Below, piece after piece: positions 27,053-36,423 of a stretch of DNA of 64,000 nucleotides. A program made the translations under genes and the position numbers. A model generated the notes under the pieces. That model was not told the origin of the DNA. It did no database searches and was given only the letters and a program-made list of their open reading frames with translations. Numbering within the stretch: the stretch's first letter is position 1; every line of letters starts with the position of its first letter. The stretch is from Calditrichota bacterium (lineage in GTDB: Bacteria; Calditrichota; Calditrichia; Calditrichales; J004), in the NCBI GenBank assembly GCA_013112635.1, contig JABFGF010000005.1, positions 186,001-250,000 on the forward strand. The letters run 5' to 3'.

Positions 27053-27511
27053 TTAAGTTTCCAGTTTCATCTCCTCGTAATCCGGGATGTGATCCAGGAA
27101 AATAATTTTGGTGGGATCGAACTCAATTTTACAACAATAATGATCCATCCCGTTTGTAATTATCAGGTATGGTGCATTTAAAGCAGAGTTATACAATGCA
27201 ATCTGCTTAAAGGTTTTTTCTGTTATTTTGATATTAGGTTTTTTGCATTCCAAAATGGCCAGCGGGGTTATCTCACTTGTATGGATCACTGCATCGCAAC
27301 GTCGCGTTTTCTCAAAAGCTTTAATTGTTTGTTCAACCTTGATTAGGCTTTTAGGATATTTTTTATCCTGTACAAGATAAGCCAAAAAATTTTGACGCAC
27401 CCATTCTTCAGGAGTAAGTGCTACCCACTTTTTGCGGATTGGATCAAAGATGGATTCATTTTCAATCCTGAAAGAAAAGTTTGGCAGGTTTAATTTAGAT
27501 AAGTGTGTCAT
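27053..27511 (-). CDS. HsdR N-terminal-like nuclease domain protein (PF13588 type)
   Basis: 152 residues. The pattern RKKWVALTPEEWVRQNFLAYLV, then RCDAVIHTS and LAILECKKPNIK, fits the N-terminal nuclease-fold domain of type I restriction R subunits, with the PD-(D/E)xK-like residues Asp in RCDAV and Glu-x-Lys in ECK. It is a stand-alone copy with no helicase, HsdM or HsdS nearby, a form common in Bacteroidota relatives and not evidence of a restriction system. Role unknown; possibly DNA-processing housekeeping. It is a single gene. A repeat relic lies just upstream (27531-27606). Confidence 0.8.
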   Translation of the reverse strand: MTHLSKLNLPNFSFRIENESIFDPIRKKWVALTPEEWVRQNFLAYLVQDKKYPKSLIKVEQTIKAFEKTRRCDAVIHTSEITPLAILECKKPNIKITEKTFKQIALYNSALNAPYLIITNGMDHYCCKIEFDPTKIIFLDHIPDYEEMKLET

Positions 27512-27530
27512 AAATTATTTTGAATAATTC

Positions 27531-27606
27531 TACCACAGAGATCGCAGAGACCACAGAGGAGAAAATAGTTTTTTAAAACTCTGTACCCTTCATGTACTCA
27601 GTGGTA
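27531..27606. repeat. Short inverted-repeat element, CACAGAG family
   Basis: TACCACAGAGATCGCAGAG at the left and CTCAGTGGTA at the right are outward ends of an imperfect inverted repeat, with a second CCACAGAGGA copy inside. Related to the element at 21322-21490. Confidence 0.45.
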
Positions 27607-27618
27607 ATAAAAATGATT

Positions 27619-28356
27619 TTATAAAAAAAGTTTTATAGCCATTAAGATTATTGCAACTGCCAAAATATAGCGGATAAATTTATCACCTTTTTTTACAGTA
27701 ACATGGGCTGCAATCCATGCACCGAGCATATTACCTGCTGCGAGGGATAAACCAAGCGCCCAGTTAATTTTATCATTAAAAACAAAAACCAAAATTGTTG
27801 GGATGGTATAAATCAAAACAAGAATTAGTTTATAAAAATTTACGCGTACCAGCGATGTCTGTAAAAAATGAAACAACGTACCCATAATAATAAATCCGAT
27901 CCCAACCTGAATAAAGCCACCGTAAAATCCAATCGCGAAAAGCGACAAATAAAAAAAGAAACCCGGTTTTTCTGTCTCATTCAGACCCGGATTTCCTTTC
28001 CGCTTTTGAAACAGGGAAATTACTACGCCAATCATCACAATCCCAAGAATACGTTCAAACCAGACATCATCAATTTTTATTGAATAGAAAGCGCCAATAA
28101 TTGCACCGGGAATGGTAAAAAGTGAGTATTTTAATGCAATCCGCGCACCCGTAATTTTTTGATTTTTAAAACTGCTGATACCGGAAACATTTTGAAGGAA
28201 AATTGCAATGCGGTTTGTACCATTTGCTGTTGCGGCATCAAGGCCGGCAAAAATTAAAACGGGTAATGTCAGGGTAGAACCGCCACCGGCAAATACATTC
28301 ATAAAGCCGGCTATTGCGCCTATGGCAAATAATAAAATTTCTTTTGGGATTTCCAT
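27619..28356 (-). CDS. TauE/SafE family membrane permease
   Basis: 245 residues with about seven to eight membrane helices. The family repeats are seen: GAIAGFMNVFAGGGSTLTLPVLIFAGLDAATANGTNRIAIF near the start, and the second half GFYGGFIQVGIGFIIMGTL. TauE/SafE proteins export sulfite, sulfoacetate or other small organic anions; the substrate cannot be told. It begins 12 bases after the stop of the YhaN-like gene and is likely co-transcribed with it. The Shine-Dalgarno is weak. Confidence 0.88.
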   Translation of the reverse strand: MEIPKEILLFAIGAIAGFMNVFAGGGSTLTLPVLIFAGLDAATANGTNRIAIFLQNVSGISSFKNQKITGARIALKYSLFTIPGAIIGAFYSIKIDDVWFERILGIVMIGVVISLFQKRKGNPGLNETEKPGFFFYLSLFAIGFYGGFIQVGIGFIIMGTLFHFLQTSLVRVNFYKLILVLIYTIPTILVFVFNDKINWALGLSLAAGNMLGAWIAAHVTVKKGDKFIRYILAVAIILMAIKLFL

Positions 28357-28368
28357 TAATAATGGGTT

Positions 28369-30147
28369 TTAACCCGGCGGGTTTTCGATATTAAGTTTTT
28401 GTTTAAGATGGGTGAGATTTCTTTCAAATGTGGCTATTTGGCTGTCGATGTCATTTTCCAGGTTTTCGGAATCAAGAAAATCTTTGATGTATCCTTTTGT
28501 TTTATCCAGCTCTTTTAGCATGGTCTGGTATTTGACAATTATTTTTTGGAGTGGGATCAGCCTGTCTTTTGTTCTGTTTTGCCTGCTGATTTTCATGGCC
28601 GCGTTTTGTGTTTTTTCAAACTCATCAAGATACTTTTCCAGCCCGTCTTCAGGATTTAAGGCCAACAGGTTTTTATATTTCCGCTCTAATTTAGGAATTG
28701 TAATGGCATATTTTTCGGATTCGAGTTTCTTTTGCAAAGCTAATTTCTGGGTTTTTAAAATTTGCTGCTTTTCTTTTACTTGCTTGTATTTTTTAAAACG
28801 CTCGATATGTGTATCAATGTACTCAAGGTCATCCAATAAATAGGATTCATTGCGCAGGCTAAAAATTTCAGCTTCTACGGTTTGAATTTTCTTTTTGAGA
28901 AGAGTTTGTTTTAACTGGGTTGTTTCAATGACAAAGAAAATATTTTGTTTAATTTTGCGAAAAACCAAAAACTCAATCACTGCTGCAATCAGCATAGCGC
29001 CAAGCGTTTCGAAAATTTGGGAAGGAAAGGAAATTAAGCCGGCAATTAAAATTGAGAGCAGACTGATAGAGTAGGTCAGTAACTCATTTTTTTTCTTTTG
29101 GTTAAGCTCAATTTGCAAAGTACCAATTCGGATTGAAAGTTTGTCGTACTCATTTTTCATGTGGGCAAGATCAATCGACAGGTTTTGATACTTTTGAAAA
29201 TCTTCTATAAACGTATCCGGCAGGTTGGCATAAACAAGTAACTTTTGGTTAAGCAGCTTGTCATGCTCGGTTTTCTGATTATTAAGCTCCTGGATTTTTT
29301 TATAAAGTTCCCTGTGATTTTCCTGCAAGCTATTCAGAAATTGGATTTCCTTTTTTACTTTTGTTGCATCGAGGTGATAAATTAAAGGAAAGCGCTGTTT
29401 TAAACTGGCATCCATTCCGTTGGTTCTTAATGGCCTGTCAGAAAGATCCATCCAAAACTTCTTTAACTTATCAATATCTGTTCTCAGGCTTGTGCAGCTT
29501 TGCTCAATTTTCTTGGCATTTTTTAACAGCTGTAATTTTGTGGATGATTGTTTTATATCATCAGCAGGTTTGTTCCCGTTGTTTTTGTAAGCTGTATTTG
29601 TAATGATATTATTGGAAGAGTCAATCAGTTTACGGATGGCAGCAAGCTTGAACTTAGGCCGTAAAAAAAGATAAAGCAGATCCAGCAATTCACCAAAAGT
29701 AGATTTATCAGATTCCAGGTTATCTTTACAGACTTCAATTAAAAAGGATTTATCATTTATTGAAAAAAACGATTCGAGAATGTGGATGTATGGACGGCTG
29801 CTATTGCCAAGGTTTGTATCTTTGCCCTGAAAAACGGGGGTTTGTTTCTCTTTCCCTTCAGAGAGTACAGCAACAATTCCGGTTTCAAAATCTCTTTCTA
29901 TGTGCAGGATATAATCGTCAAATTTTAGATTGGTTCGCCCGGTAAAAATCATTGATTCATAATCTTTAAAGTCAGGCTTTTCGAAGTCACTGAGTCCGTA
30001 AATAATGCCCAGCAGGGATTTGAACAGGAAACGTTTGTTTTCTGCGCGTGCGGAGAGAATACTTTTATTTTCAATGGCAGTTAGATCAAGACCGATACTT
30101 GGATCGACAGATTTAAAGCCGTTTAAATTTATATCCTGTATAATCAT
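28369..30147 (-). CDS. Degenerate YhaN/Rad50-like coiled-coil membrane protein
   Basis: 592 residues. The N-terminus has the fold pattern of RecF/Rad50/YhaN ATPases: LNGFKSVDPSIGLDL, then where a P-loop is expected it reads SARAENKRFLFKSLLGIIYGLS, with no GxxxxGK[ST]. Downstream YESMIFTGRTNLKFDDYILHIERDF also fits YhaN. Long coiled coils (about 200-345 and 410-580) surround two membrane helices (ELLTYSISLLSILIAGLI and TLGAMLIAAVIEFLVF). There is no C-terminal ABC signature or Walker B lobe. So it looks like a YhaN-type protein that lost ATPase parts; a scaffold role is possible. It begins a two-gene unit with TauE, and the nuclease partner YhaO is not present. Confidence 0.65.
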   Translation of the reverse strand: MIIQDINLNGFKSVDPSIGLDLTAIENKSILSARAENKRFLFKSLLGIIYGLSDFEKPDFKDYESMIFTGRTNLKFDDYILHIERDFETGIVAVLSEGKEKQTPVFQGKDTNLGNSSRPYIHILESFFSINDKSFLIEVCKDNLESDKSTFGELLDLLYLFLRPKFKLAAIRKLIDSSNNIITNTAYKNNGNKPADDIKQSSTKLQLLKNAKKIEQSCTSLRTDIDKLKKFWMDLSDRPLRTNGMDASLKQRFPLIYHLDATKVKKEIQFLNSLQENHRELYKKIQELNNQKTEHDKLLNQKLLVYANLPDTFIEDFQKYQNLSIDLAHMKNEYDKLSIRIGTLQIELNQKKKNELLTYSISLLSILIAGLISFPSQIFETLGAMLIAAVIEFLVFRKIKQNIFFVIETTQLKQTLLKKKIQTVEAEIFSLRNESYLLDDLEYIDTHIERFKKYKQVKEKQQILKTQKLALQKKLESEKYAITIPKLERKYKNLLALNPEDGLEKYLDEFEKTQNAAMKISRQNRTKDRLIPLQKIIVKYQTMLKELDKTKGYIKDFLDSENLENDIDSQIATFERNLTHLKQKLNIENPPG

Positions 30148-30382
30148 GGGGTTGTATTAAATTTTGTAAGCCTTAAAATAATAAAAAGACAAATCTTTAA
30201 CAAAGAATAATTACCATAATTTTTTAATGAAGCAAGATTAGTGTTTACCTAACAAAATCATTTTCCAGCTTCGATGAACTAATTAATAGCAGAAATAGCT
30301 TTCTTGTTTTTATTGAAATTGATGTTTTAATAGGGATAAACATAATTTTAACACAAATATAACGGTTTTCTGTTATTTATAT
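30148..30382. other. Divergent intergenic region, no gene seen
   Basis: An AT-rich gap of 309 bases (30148-30456) separates the minus-strand coiled-coil gene from plus-strand pfp. Apart from the pfp promoter, I see no open frame, RNA or repeat. Confidence 0.5.
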
Positions 30383-30411
30383 TTGAAAACTTGGGTACAA
30401 CCGATTAAATT
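30383..30411 (+). promoter_or_regulatory. Sigma-70-like promoter of pfp
   Basis: TTGAAA (30383-30388), a 17-base spacer and TAAATT (30406-30411) lie 46 bases before the pfp ATG. The same -35 and spacer length recur before the act operon (32682-32710). Confidence 0.5.
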
Positions 30412-30456
30412 CACGGGCTAAATTTTAATCCCCATATAAAAATCTCGGAGTTAAAA

Positions 30457-31773
30457 ATGTATCCTAAACGGTTAGCCATATTGGTTGGCGGCGGCCCTGC
30501 GCCTGGTATTAATAGTGTTATTAGCGCTGCAACCATTAGAGCAATCCTTGCCGGTGCGGAAGTTATCGGTATTCGCGATGGTTTTAAATGGCTCATGCAG
30601 GGAAATATAGATAATATTGTCAATTTAAACATTGATACGGTAAGCCGTATTCATTTCCGTGGTGGCTCTTATTTGGGCATTGCACGGGACAATCCCACAA
30701 AAAATAAAAAATTCCTGGAAAATACAGTAACCTCACTATTAAGATTAAATGTCGATAAACTTATTACGATAGGTGGTGATGACACGGCTTTTTCTGCGCA
30801 CAAAGTAGAAGAAGTAGCGGATGGCCGCATCCAGGTTGCCCATGTTCCTAAAACCATTGACAATGATCTTGACCTGCCGCACGGTACAGTTACTTTTGGA
30901 TACCAGACAGCCCGCCATATTGGTGTAGAAATTGTAAAAAATATAATGACCGATGCCCGCACAACAACACGTTGGTATTTTGTTGTAACAATGGGGCGCA
31001 AAGCAGGCCACCTTGCACTGGGGACTGGTAAATCTGCCGGTGCAACTTTAACGCTTATCCCTGAAGAATTTCCAGATAAAATTTCATTGAACCAAATGAT
31101 CGATACTTTGGTTGGTGCAATAATAAAGCGCAAAAGTTATGGCCGCGAAGATGGTGTGGCTATTATTGCCGAAGGCTTAATCGATAAGCTTGATCCACAT
31201 GCATTTGATGAGCTTGTAAATATTGAAAAAGATGAACATGATAACCTGCGTTTTGCTGAAATTAATTTTGGTGAAATTCTTAAATACCATGTTCAGAAAC
31301 GATTGGAAGAGTTTGGATTAAAAACAACCATTGTTGCTAAGAATATTGGTTATGAGCTGCGCTGTGCTGACCCCATCCCGTTTGATATGGAATACTGCCG
31401 TGATTTGGGTTACATGGCTGCCAAGTTTTTATATGACGGCGGCAATGGAGCCTTAATATCTATGCAACAAGGCAAGTTTATTCCAATGTATTTTAAAGAA
31501 ATCCTTGACCCTAAAACGAAAAAGATGAAGATAAGATTGGTGGATACTGATTCAGAATCTTACCATATTGCATACAGGTACATGCTCCGCTTAAACCAGG
31601 ATGATTTTAATGATCCGCATGAGCTGGCAAAATATGCAGCCACGGCAGGTGTTTCCTTAGAAGAGTTTGAAGAAAAATTCAAATATCTTGTTGAAAATGC
31701 AGATACATTTGATTTACAGAATCCTGTAAAGAAAAAAGCGGAAAAATCAGACAAAGTAGAAAAGAAAGGTTAG
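30457..31773 (+). CDS. pfp: Pyrophosphate-dependent 6-phosphofructokinase
   Basis: 438 residues. The enzyme phosphorylates fructose 6-phosphate with PPi in place of ATP, reversibly. The diagnostic residues are there: GGDDT (106-110), whose second Asp blocks ATP in PPi enzymes, and PKTIDND (131-137), with Lys replacing the Gly of ATP enzymes. MGRKAGHLAL (from 179) is the family sugar-phosphate motif. The Lys-rich C-terminus (KKAEKSDKVEKKG) is an unstructured tail. GGAG lies 8 bases before the ATG. It is followed 16 bases later by ctaB; this pairing looks incidental but they may be co-transcribed. Confidence 0.95.
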   Translation: MYPKRLAILVGGGPAPGINSVISAATIRAILAGAEVIGIRDGFKWLMQGNIDNIVNLNIDTVSRIHFRGGSYLGIARDNPTKNKKFLENTVTSLLRLNVDKLITIGGDDTAFSAHKVEEVADGRIQVAHVPKTIDNDLDLPHGTVTFGYQTARHIGVEIVKNIMTDARTTTRWYFVVTMGRKAGHLALGTGKSAGATLTLIPEEFPDKISLNQMIDTLVGAIIKRKSYGREDGVAIIAEGLIDKLDPHAFDELVNIEKDEHDNLRFAEINFGEILKYHVQKRLEEFGLKTTIVAKNIGYELRCADPIPFDMEYCRDLGYMAAKFLYDGGNGALISMQQGKFIPMYFKEILDPKTKKMKIRLVDTDSESYHIAYRYMLRLNQDDFNDPHELAKYAATAGVSLEEFEEKFKYLVENADTFDLQNPVKKKAEKSDKVEKKG

Positions 31774-31789
31774 GCCCTTCAAAAGGATT

Positions 31790-32653
31790 ATGGGAAAAAC
31801 TCTTAAATCATATTTTGATTTAACCAAGCCAACGATAATGTTGCTTGTGGTTATTACCGGCGGAACCGCACTTGTATTAGAAGGAAGCCTAATCAATGAA
31901 CCATTCAGGTTTCTGCTCGTAATCATAGCTATCTATTTAACGGGTGGATCGGCAAATGCGCTTAATCAGTGTTTCGAGCGTAATATCGATGCCAAGATGA
32001 AAAGGACTTCAGCAAAACGCCCTTTGCCTACAAATAAAATTAGTCCGGTTGCAGCATTTGTTTTTTCTATATCAATTGGTGTGGCAGGGTTGCTTATTTT
32101 TGGATTGTTTTTTAACTGGTATAGTGCACTGCTTTCTTTAAGCACTATTTTGTTTTACAGTTTATTTTATACACTCTATTTAAAACCAAACACTTCTCAG
32201 AATATTGTTATTGGCGGAGCTGCTGGTTCAATGGCACCGGTTGGGGCATGGGTTGCAGCATCCGGTTCTATGGCTTTGGATCCCTGGATTTTATTCTTAA
32301 TTATTTTTTTATGGACCCCGCCTCATTTCTGGGCATTGGCCCTGGTATATAAAGATGATTACCGTGTTGCAAATTTGCCGATGATGCCGGTTGTTAAAGG
32401 AGATAATTCTACTTTCAGACAAATAATTGTTTATTCGTGGCTTCTTGTAATCAGCAGCTTATTTATGCTGATAAATCAAAGTCTGAGTATAATGTATATT
32501 CTTGCTGCTGTGGTATTGGGTGTAATATTTTTATCAAAAACGTTTAAAGCAAACAAGCAAAGATCGGAAAAAGAAATTAAAGGATTGTTTGGATATTCTA
32601 TTATTTATTTATTTCTGTTGTTCATGGTGATTGTAGTAGATGGAGTCATTTAA
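31790..32653 (+). CDS. ctaB: Protoheme IX farnesyltransferase (heme O synthase)
   Basis: 287 residues with about nine membrane helices. It adds a farnesyl group to protoheme to give heme O for heme-copper oxidases. The prenyltransferase Asp motifs are seen: NQCFERNIDAKMKRTSAKRPLP (the N-x3-E-x2-xD..MxRT..RPLP site) and, in the second half, YKDDYRVANLPMMPVVKG. It precedes the act and cox genes, so it supports assembly of the oxidase. No heme A synthase (ctaA) is visible in the window, so whether heme O or A is used cannot be settled. Gap to actA is 153 bases and holds a promoter. Confidence 0.95.
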   Translation: MGKTLKSYFDLTKPTIMLLVVITGGTALVLEGSLINEPFRFLLVIIAIYLTGGSANALNQCFERNIDAKMKRTSAKRPLPTNKISPVAAFVFSISIGVAGLLIFGLFFNWYSALLSLSTILFYSLFYTLYLKPNTSQNIVIGGAAGSMAPVGAWVAASGSMALDPWILFLIIFLWTPPHFWALALVYKDDYRVANLPMMPVVKGDNSTFRQIIVYSWLLVISSLFMLINQSLSIMYILAAVVLGVIFLSKTFKANKQRSEKEIKGLFGYSIIYLFLLFMVIVVDGVI

Positions 32654-32681
32654 AGAAAATTATAGAAAATAAAAAAAGTGT

Positions 32682-32710
32682 TTGAAAATAATTTTTCCAC
32701 AATTTATATT
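32682..32710 (+). promoter_or_regulatory. Sigma-70-like promoter of the act-cox operon
   Basis: TTGAAA (32682-32687), a 17-base spacer and TATATT (32705-32710) lie about 97 bases before the actA start. Confidence 0.5.
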
Positions 32711-32806
32711 AACATTTTTCAAAATTTTGTCTATAAAGATTTGATCCCGCAAAAACAATAAAATATTTCAAAGTTCTAATTTTTTAATGTGAAAGAGGAG
32801 TAACTC

Positions 32807-33454
32807 TTGTCTCAAATTTTTAATAAAAGTGCCAATTTGTGGCCTGTCTATCTTGCTGTTATTGTAATTTTCCTTAGCAGTGGGCTGGTAGGTTTTTTCT
32901 GGTATTATGGATCACCGGAATATACAGATGTTGGCTATAGACCAAAACAACCCGTTGATTACAGCCATAAATTGCATGCAGGAGATTTGGGTATGGATTG
33001 CCGCTATTGCCATACTGCTGTTGAGGTCTCTGCAAAAGCAAATGTACCACCAACAGAAACCTGTATGAATTGCCATTCACTGATAGGTACAGATAATGCA
33101 AAACTTGATCCGGTAAGAGAAAGCTGGGTTACTGGAAAATCAATAGAGTGGGTTCGTGTTCATGATTTGCCCGACTACGCATTTTTTAACCATAGTGCGC
33201 ATGTTAATGTTGGTATTGGTTGCGAAAGCTGCCATGGAAATGTTGCCGCGATGGACAAAGTAGAGCAGAAAGTATCACTTAGTATGAGCTGGTGCTTAAC
33301 TTGCCACCGCACTCCGGAAAATCATATCCGCCCGTTGGACCAGGTTACAAAAATGAACTGGACAATGCCGGACAACCAGGCTGAATTTGCCCAGCAAGTA
33401 ATCAAAGAAAAAAATATCACACCTCCCATAGATTGTTCAGGATGTCATCGATGA
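32807..33454 (+). CDS. actA: Alternative Complex III pentaheme cytochrome c subunit ActA
   Basis: 215 residues. One N-terminal membrane helix (about 13-33) anchors a periplasmic domain with five CxxCH motifs: CRYCH (65), CMNCH (86), CESCH (139), CLTCH (163) and CSGCH (210). Five hemes is the normal ActA count. It passes electrons from the FeS/quinol part of the complex to the outlet cytochrome. The start is TTG with GAGGAG 8 bases upstream. The stop overlaps actB (ATGA). Confidence 0.95.
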   Translation: MSQIFNKSANLWPVYLAVIVIFLSSGLVGFFWYYGSPEYTDVGYRPKQPVDYSHKLHAGDLGMDCRYCHTAVEVSAKANVPPTETCMNCHSLIGTDNAKLDPVRESWVTGKSIEWVRVHDLPDYAFFNHSAHVNVGIGCESCHGNVAAMDKVEQKVSLSMSWCLTCHRTPENHIRPLDQVTKMNWTMPDNQAEFAQQVIKEKNITPPIDCSGCHR

Positions 33455-36405
33455 AAGAAATACAAAAAAATATTAGTGGAAAAGAATACTGGCGCAGCAT
33501 GGATCAGCTTGCTGATACGCCGGAATTTCAACAGTTTTTAGAACGTGAATTTCCTGAAAATGCATCCGAGATGACAAATCCCGTTTCTCGTAGAAAATTT
33601 TTGGGTTTGATGGGCGCATCAATTGCTTTTGCAGGCTTGGCCGGTTGCAGGCGTCCTGTAGAAAAAATTGTGCCTTATGTAAAAGCTCCGGAAAATGTGG
33701 TTCCCGGAATTCCACAATACTATGCTACCACAGCAACTTTTGGTGCCCACGCTTATGGGCTTCTTGTTGAAAGCCATGGCGGAAGACCAACAAAAATTGA
33801 AGGAAATGAAAAACATCCTTCTTCCCGTGGAAAAACAAATGCCTTTTTACAGGCAGAAATTTTAAACCTTTATGATCCGGATCGTGCTAAAGAAATTATG
33901 CATGAAGGTGAGCAATCTGACTGGGAAAGCTTTGTAGCATTCTGGAAAGAAAAACATACTCAGTTTGCAGAAAACCAGGGCGAAGGCCTTGCTGTAATAT
34001 CAGGTGAGTTTTCTTCTCCAACTTTGCATGGATTATACAGTACATTTAAGAAAGCATTTCCAAAAGCTATATGGGTAATTGATGAACCTGTAAGTTATGC
34101 CAACATGTACAAAGGTTTACAAGCTGCCACGGGAAAACTTTTACGTCCGAATTATCAATTTGAAAACGCAAAAGTTATTGTCTCACTTGATAATGATTTT
34201 CTTGGAACAGGTGTCGAGTCTGTATCTTCAAACCTTGGGTTTGCAAAAGGACGCAGGGTCGAATCTGAAAAAGATGAAATGAACCGTTTGTATGTTGTAG
34301 AGTCAAGTTTCTCAATTACGGGCGGTATGTCAGATCATCGTAAGCAACTTTCACAGGCAAATATCGAAGGTTTTGCACGTCAACTGGCCTCTACCTTGGG
34401 TATTGCAAATGCTGACACCAGCGTTGTTGAATCCAAATGGGTGAATGCCCTGGTTGACGATTTAAGAAAGAATAAAGGCACATCGCTGGTAGTTGCAGGG
34501 CATCGCCAAAGTGCTGCTACACATGCCTTGGTTTTTGCAATTAATGAAGCGCTTAAAAACAATAATGCTACTGTTACATATCACAACCCCTCTTATGCGG
34601 TTCTTGAAGATAGTAATCTGGCTGATTTTGCTTCAATGGCAAATTCTGGTAAAATTAACACGCTTGTCACGATTGGATCAAACCCGGTTTATTCTGCCGC
34701 AGCTGATCTAAATATTGCTGCAGCTCTAGAAAAAGTAGAAACCAAAATTTCCCTGGCTGTACATAAAGACGAGACTGCTGCAAATGCCAATTGGCTAATT
34801 CCAATGTCTCACTTCCTTGAATCTTGGGGAGATGCGGCGGCGCTAGATGGAACACTTTCTGTTGCCCAGCCACTTATTCAACCACTATATAATAGTAAAA
34901 GCAATCTCGAAGTCTTAAACCTTGTTGTTTCAGGAAGTAACAAAACAGGACATGATCTTGTTCAGGATACCTGGAAAGGTTTATTAAAAACATCAACTCT
35001 TGGTAAAAGTTGGCGCAAAGTTTTACATGATGGCCTTTATGAAGCATCAAATAATACGGCTCCTTCTGTCAACAGTTCTGCAGTTTCGGTACTCATCTCT
35101 GACACGAAATTAAACAATAATAGCCTGTCAAAAGAAAATCTTGAAGTTGTTTTCTATGCTTCATCTTCTATGTATGATGGACGTTTTGCAAACAACGGCT
35201 GGATGCAGGAAGCGCCGGACCCGGTTACTAAACTTTGCTGGGACAACGCCGCTTTAATCAATCCAAGAACTGCTCAGGAACTTGGTGTTAATTCAAAAGA
35301 TTTGGTAACGCTTTCAGTTAATGGGCGTTCGATGGATATTGTTGTTTCGGTTACGCCAGGTGTTGCAGACAATGTTGTTGCATTGGAGCTTGGTTACGGA
35401 AGGAAAAATATTGGTCGTATTGCAGATGGTGCCGGATTTAATGTCAATGTTTTGAGAACTTCGGCCAACTCAACTTCTGCAGATGGAGCAAAAATTACAA
35501 AGACAGGGCGAACCTATGCATTGGCAAATACTCAAGATCATAATTCAATGGAAGAGCGTCCGCTAATCCGTGAAGCTACTCTTGAACAGTATCGTCAGCA
35601 TCCAAGTTTTGCTCCTGATATGGTTAAGCATCCACCATTGGAATCTTTATTTGAAGATTATTCTTATGAAGAAGGTTACCAATGGGGTATGACAATAGAT
35701 TTGAATACATGCACCGGTTGTAATACGTGTTTGGTTGCATGCCAAAGTGAAAATAATATCCCGGTTATCGGTAAAGAAGAAGTTGAAAAAGGCCGTGAAA
35801 TGCATTGGATTCGTTTGGATCGCTATTTTGCAGGTGATGTAAATGATCCCGAAATGGTTTACCAGCCTGTTGCTTGCCAGCATTGTGAAAATGCTCCATG
35901 TGAGCAGGTTTGTCCGGTTCAGGCTACTCTGCACGATGAAGAAGGTTTAAATGTAATGACTTATAACCGTTGTGTTGGAACTCGTTATTGTGCAAATAAC
36001 TGCCCATACAAAGTTCGCCGTTTCAACTTTTTTAATTATACTAATGATTACCCTGAAACAATTAAAATGGCACAGAACCCGGATGTTACTGTTCGCTTCC
36101 GTGGTGTAATGGAAAAATGTACTTATTGTACACAAAGGTTGCAGGGTGCAAAGATTACTGCAAAAAATGAAGGTCGTCAGGCTAAAGATGTTGATTATGT
36201 AACAGCTTGTCAGCAAGCATGTCCTGCAGAGGCCATTGTTTTTGGCAACATAAACGATCCTGAAAGCGATGTTGTAAAAGCTAAAAAGCAAAACCGCAAT
36301 TACGCTATGTTAGGAGAGTTGAATATCAGGCCTCGCACTACATTTATGGCCAAGTTACGCAATCCAAATCCTGAAATTGAAAAACTAATCGAAACAGTAA
36401 GTTAA
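33451..36405 (+). CDS. actB: Alternative Complex III FeS/molybdopterin-oxidoreductase-like subunit ActB
   Basis: 984 residues from the ATG at 33451, which overlaps the actA stop. A Tat motif (SRRKFLGLMGASIAFAGLAGC) exports it folded. The large middle part is the MopB-like domain, which in ACIII carries no molybdenum cofactor. The C-terminal part binds FeS clusters: CTGCNTCLVAC, CQHCENAPCEQVCP, CVGTRYCANNCPYKVRRF, CTYCTQ and CQQACP. The last part matches the FeS subunits of the PsrB/NrfC type. Earlier in-frame ATGs (33433, 33442) would overlap actA further and lie before the Tat leader, so were not chosen. Confidence 0.95.
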   Translation: MKEIQKNISGKEYWRSMDQLADTPEFQQFLEREFPENASEMTNPVSRRKFLGLMGASIAFAGLAGCRRPVEKIVPYVKAPENVVPGIPQYYATTATFGAHAYGLLVESHGGRPTKIEGNEKHPSSRGKTNAFLQAEILNLYDPDRAKEIMHEGEQSDWESFVAFWKEKHTQFAENQGEGLAVISGEFSSPTLHGLYSTFKKAFPKAIWVIDEPVSYANMYKGLQAATGKLLRPNYQFENAKVIVSLDNDFLGTGVESVSSNLGFAKGRRVESEKDEMNRLYVVESSFSITGGMSDHRKQLSQANIEGFARQLASTLGIANADTSVVESKWVNALVDDLRKNKGTSLVVAGHRQSAATHALVFAINEALKNNNATVTYHNPSYAVLEDSNLADFASMANSGKINTLVTIGSNPVYSAAADLNIAAALEKVETKISLAVHKDETAANANWLIPMSHFLESWGDAAALDGTLSVAQPLIQPLYNSKSNLEVLNLVVSGSNKTGHDLVQDTWKGLLKTSTLGKSWRKVLHDGLYEASNNTAPSVNSSAVSVLISDTKLNNNSLSKENLEVVFYASSSMYDGRFANNGWMQEAPDPVTKLCWDNAALINPRTAQELGVNSKDLVTLSVNGRSMDIVVSVTPGVADNVVALELGYGRKNIGRIADGAGFNVNVLRTSANSTSADGAKITKTGRTYALANTQDHNSMEERPLIREATLEQYRQHPSFAPDMVKHPPLESLFEDYSYEEGYQWGMTIDLNTCTGCNTCLVACQSENNIPVIGKEEVEKGREMHWIRLDRYFAGDVNDPEMVYQPVACQHCENAPCEQVCPVQATLHDEEGLNVMTYNRCVGTRYCANNCPYKVRRFNFFNYTNDYPETIKMAQNPDVTVRFRGVMEKCTYCTQRLQGAKITAKNEGRQAKDVDYVTACQQACPAEAIVFGNINDPESDVVKAKKQNRNYAMLGELNIRPRTTFMAKLRNPNPEIEKLIETVS

Positions 36406-36423
36406 TTAAATAGCGAGTATAAT

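Noticed and set aside
27053-27511. Type I restriction-modification system
   Set aside because: Only an HsdR N-terminal-like domain is present, with no helicase, methylase or specificity gene.
28369-30147. Functional SbcC/Rad50 repair ATPase
   Set aside because: It lacks the P-loop, signature and Walker B motifs and has membrane helices.
33433-33450. ATG 33433 or 33442 as actB start
   Set aside because: ATG 33451 gives the ATGA overlap with actA and has AGGA at proper spacing.
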